64,000 nucleotides of DNA from Papio anubis. Taxonomy: Eukaryota > Chordata > Mammalia > Primates > Cercopithecidae. The position numbers were made by a program, and so were the translations under genes. Shown here piece after piece: positions 61,317-64,000 of the stretch. The stretch is from contig NC_044977.1 of NCBI RefSeq assembly GCF_008728515.1, positions 5,169,501-5,233,500 of the forward strand. Reading direction: 5' to 3'. Positions within the stretch are counted from its first letter, which is position 1. Every line of letters begins with the position of its first letter. A model generated the notes under the pieces. The model saw only the letters and a list, made by a program, of their open reading frames with translations. It searched no databases and had not been told where the DNA came from.

Positions 61317-64000
61317 TCAGTTCCTAGATTCTACAAAAAGAGTGTTTTCAAGCTGGTGAATGAAAACACAGTTTCCATTCTGTGAGATGATTCCACATAT
61401 CACAAAGCATTTTCACAGATAGCTTGTTTGTAGTTTTCATAATGGCATATTCGGTTTTTCACTATCAGCTTCAACAGATTCAGAAACATCTTATAGTAAA
61501 TTCTACCAAAAGAGTGTTTCCAAACTCTTGAAACAAAACAAAAGCTCCATTCTGTGAAATGAATCCGCACATTACAAAGTATTTTCACAGATAGCCTTTT
61601 TCTAGTTTTTATTGCGGGATATGCAGTTTTTCACTATAGGTTTCAGTGGTCTCAGAAATGTTTCTTCGGAGATTCTACAAAAGAGTGAGTTTCCTCACTA
61701 GTAAATCAAAACACAGCTTCCATTCTGTGAGATGGATCCACAAATCACAAAGCCTTTTCACATTTTATTTGTTTCTACTTTTCATCACAGCATATTCAGT
61801 TTTTCACTATAGGCCTCATTGGTCTCAGAAATGTTGCTTCGTAGATTCTACAAAGAGTGTTTCCTACCTGGTGAATGAAAATACAGGTTCCATTCTGTCA
61901 GGTGAATCCATATATTACCAAGCATTTTCATAATAGCTTGTTCCTAGATTATATCATGAGATATTTGATTTTTCGTTATGGGCCTCAATAAGCTCACGTG
62001 TCTCTTTCTAAGAGAGCTTGTATCTAGTTTTTATCATGAGATATTAACATTTCCTTATGGGCTTCAATGGGATCAGAAATGTGCTTTCAGAGATACTACC
62101 AAAAGAGTGTTTCCACCTGGTGAATCAAAACACAGGCTCCATTCTGTGAGATAAATCCACACATTTCAAAGCATTTGGACAGATAGCCTGTTTCTAGTTT
62201 TCATTGTGGGATATTTGGTTTTTCAGTTTAGGCTTCAGTGGGCTCAGAAATCTCCCTTCGTATATTCTAAAAAAAAAAGGCTCCAAGCTGGTGAATTAAA
62301 ACACAGGTTCCATTCTGTGAGATGATTCCACACATCACAAAGCATTTTCACACATAGCATGCTTCTAGTTTTTATCGAGGGATATGCAGTTTTTCACTAT
62401 AGGCTTCAATGGACTCAGAAATGTCCTTTCATAGATGCTACAAAGAGTGTGTTTCCAACCTGGTGAATCAAAACGAAGTTTTCTTTCTGTGAGATGAATC
62501 CATACATCACAAAGCTTTTTCACAGAGAGCTTGTATTTAGATTTTATCATGAGATATTAGAATTTCCTTATAGGCCTCAATGTGCTCAAAAATGTCCATT
62601 TATAGATACTACAAAGAAAGCGTTTACAATCTGGTGAATCAAAACCTAGGTTCCATTCTGTGAGATGAATCCACACATTTCAAAGCATTTTCACAGACAG
62701 CTTGTTTCTAATTTTTCGCGGGATATTCCAATTTTACCTAAGGGCCTCAGTAAGCTCAGAAATGTTCCTGCATGGATTCTACAGAAAGAGTGTTTCCAAT
62801 CTGGTGAATCAAAACAAAGGTTCCATTCTGTGAGATTAATCCAAACATCACAAAGCATTTCACAGATAGCTTTTTTTTTTTTTTTTTTTGGTTTTTATCA
62901 TGGGACATTCAGTTTCTCACCATAGGCTTCACTGAGTTCAGATATGTCCCTTCGTAGATTCTACAGAGAGTGTTTCTCTCCTGGTGAATCATATCGCAGG
63001 TTCCATTTTCAGATGAATCCAGACATCACAAAGCATTTTCACTAATACCTTGTTTCTAGGCTATGTCACGGTTTATTAGATTTTCCCTTATGGGCCTCAA
63101 AGGGCTCAAAAACATGTTTTGTATACTCTACCAAAAGAGAGTTTCCAAGCTGGTGAATCAAAACACAGGTGACATTCTGTGAGATGAATTTACACTCACA
63201 AAGTATGTGCATAGACAGCTTGTTTCTAGTTTTTCACGGGATGTTCCGTTTTCCACTCTCAACTTCAAAGGGCTCTAAAATGTCCCTTCGTAGATTCTAC
63301 AGAGTGTTTCCAACCCGGTGAATCTAAACGCAGGTTCCAGTCTGTGAGATAAATGCACACATCACAAAGCATTTTCACAGATAGGTTGTTTGTAGATTTT
63401 ATATCGGGATATTCTGTTTTTCACTATTGGCTTCAACGGGCTCAGAAATGTCCCTTCGTAAATTGTACAAAAACAGTTTTTCAAACTCTTAACACAAAAC
63501 AGTAGTTCCATTCTGTGATAGGAATCCACACACCACAAAATCATTTTCACCAATAGCTTGTTTCTAGATTATATCTCGAGATACTTGATTTTTCCTTACG
63601 GGCCTCAATAGGCTCACATATGACTTTTCATAGATTCTATAAAAAGGGTATTTCTCACCTAATACATCAAAATACAGGTTCCATTATGTGAGATGAATTC
63701 ACATGTCAGAAAGCATTTTCACAGATATCTTGTTTCTAGTTTTTATTGAGGGATATTCGGTTTTTCATTGTAGGCTACAACCAGCTCAGAAATGTCCCTT
63801 CGTAGATTTTGCAGATAGAGTGTTTCCAACCTGGTGAATCAAGACACAATTTCCATTTTGTTAAACGAATCCACACATCACAAAGCATTTTCACAGATAG
63901 CTGGTTTCTAATTTATATTGATGGATATTTGGTTTCTCACTGTGGGCAACAATGGGTTCAGAAGTGTCAATTCGTAGAGTCTACAAAAAGTGTTTCCAAG
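61317..64000 (-). repeat. Monomeric alpha satellite, segment 5, continues past window
   Basis: About 16 monomers up to the last base, which lies inside a unit (AAAAAGTGTTTCCAAG). One monomer has an expanded T run (62871-62890). Class mixture is the same as before. Confidence 0.97.
62871..62891. repeat. Poly-T run inside a satellite monomer
   Basis: About 20 T replace the usual GCTTGTTTCTAG stretch of the monomer. No SINE body or target duplication adjoins it, so it looks like slippage expansion. Confidence 0.75.

Noticed and set aside
43876..64000. Regular spaced repeats as a CRISPR-like array
   Set aside because: Units are 171 bp without separate repeat and spacer parts and match alpha satellite.

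Overview
The window is primate nuclear DNA, most likely human or another ape, from the edge of a centromere. The evidence is primate-specific repeats: AluY/S/J, primate L1, a MaLR provirus, a BC200-type retrocopy and about 20 kb of alpha satellite. I find no functional protein-coding gene. Every long reading frame is either a piece of a dead transposon or a chance frame in satellite or AT-rich DNA. No tRNA, rRNA, CRISPR or bacterial-type operon is present.

Layout. 1-6115: a plus-strand primate L1 with 5'UTR, broken ORF1, broken ORF2, 3'UTR and tail; its 5' end lies outside the window. 6116-16580: AT-rich non-coding DNA with an AluY, a TG/TA microsatellite, MER5A, MIR and MLT1 relics and a short L1 tail fragment. 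16586-18841: a complete LTR-internal-LTR MaLR element with a 5-bp target duplication. 18847-28200: more AT-rich DNA with a small CpG-rich patch near 22.0-22.4 kb, an unusual three-armed Alu, an Alu inside an MLT1 LTR, a MIR, and an L1 3' fragment joined to an Alu 5' stub. 28200-38060: AT-rich DNA with a clear MIR, an ancient repeat, a probable decayed minus-strand retrovirus and a GC-richer patch near 37.1-37.45 kb. 38065-43875: a long, old L1 on the minus strand, interrupted by two Alus.

43876-64000: monomeric alpha satellite of about 171-bp units, running in the minus-strand sense relative to the usual consensus. I estimate about 104 monomers and it continues past the window end. Monomers are divergent and of several intermixed classes, with no higher-order repeat and no CENP-B box that I could find. 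The array is interrupted by an Alu carrying an inverted copy of its own satellite flank (a ~580-bp imperfect palindrome), a second Alu, a 5'-inverted L1 with an 18-bp target duplication, and a BC200 RNA-derived retrocopy.

There is no sign of an encoded new biological system. The points of interest are structural: the palindrome, the BC200 copy, the trimeric Alu, the L1/Alu junction, a near-identical satellite block repeated 5.4 kb apart, and the sharp L1-to-satellite boundary.
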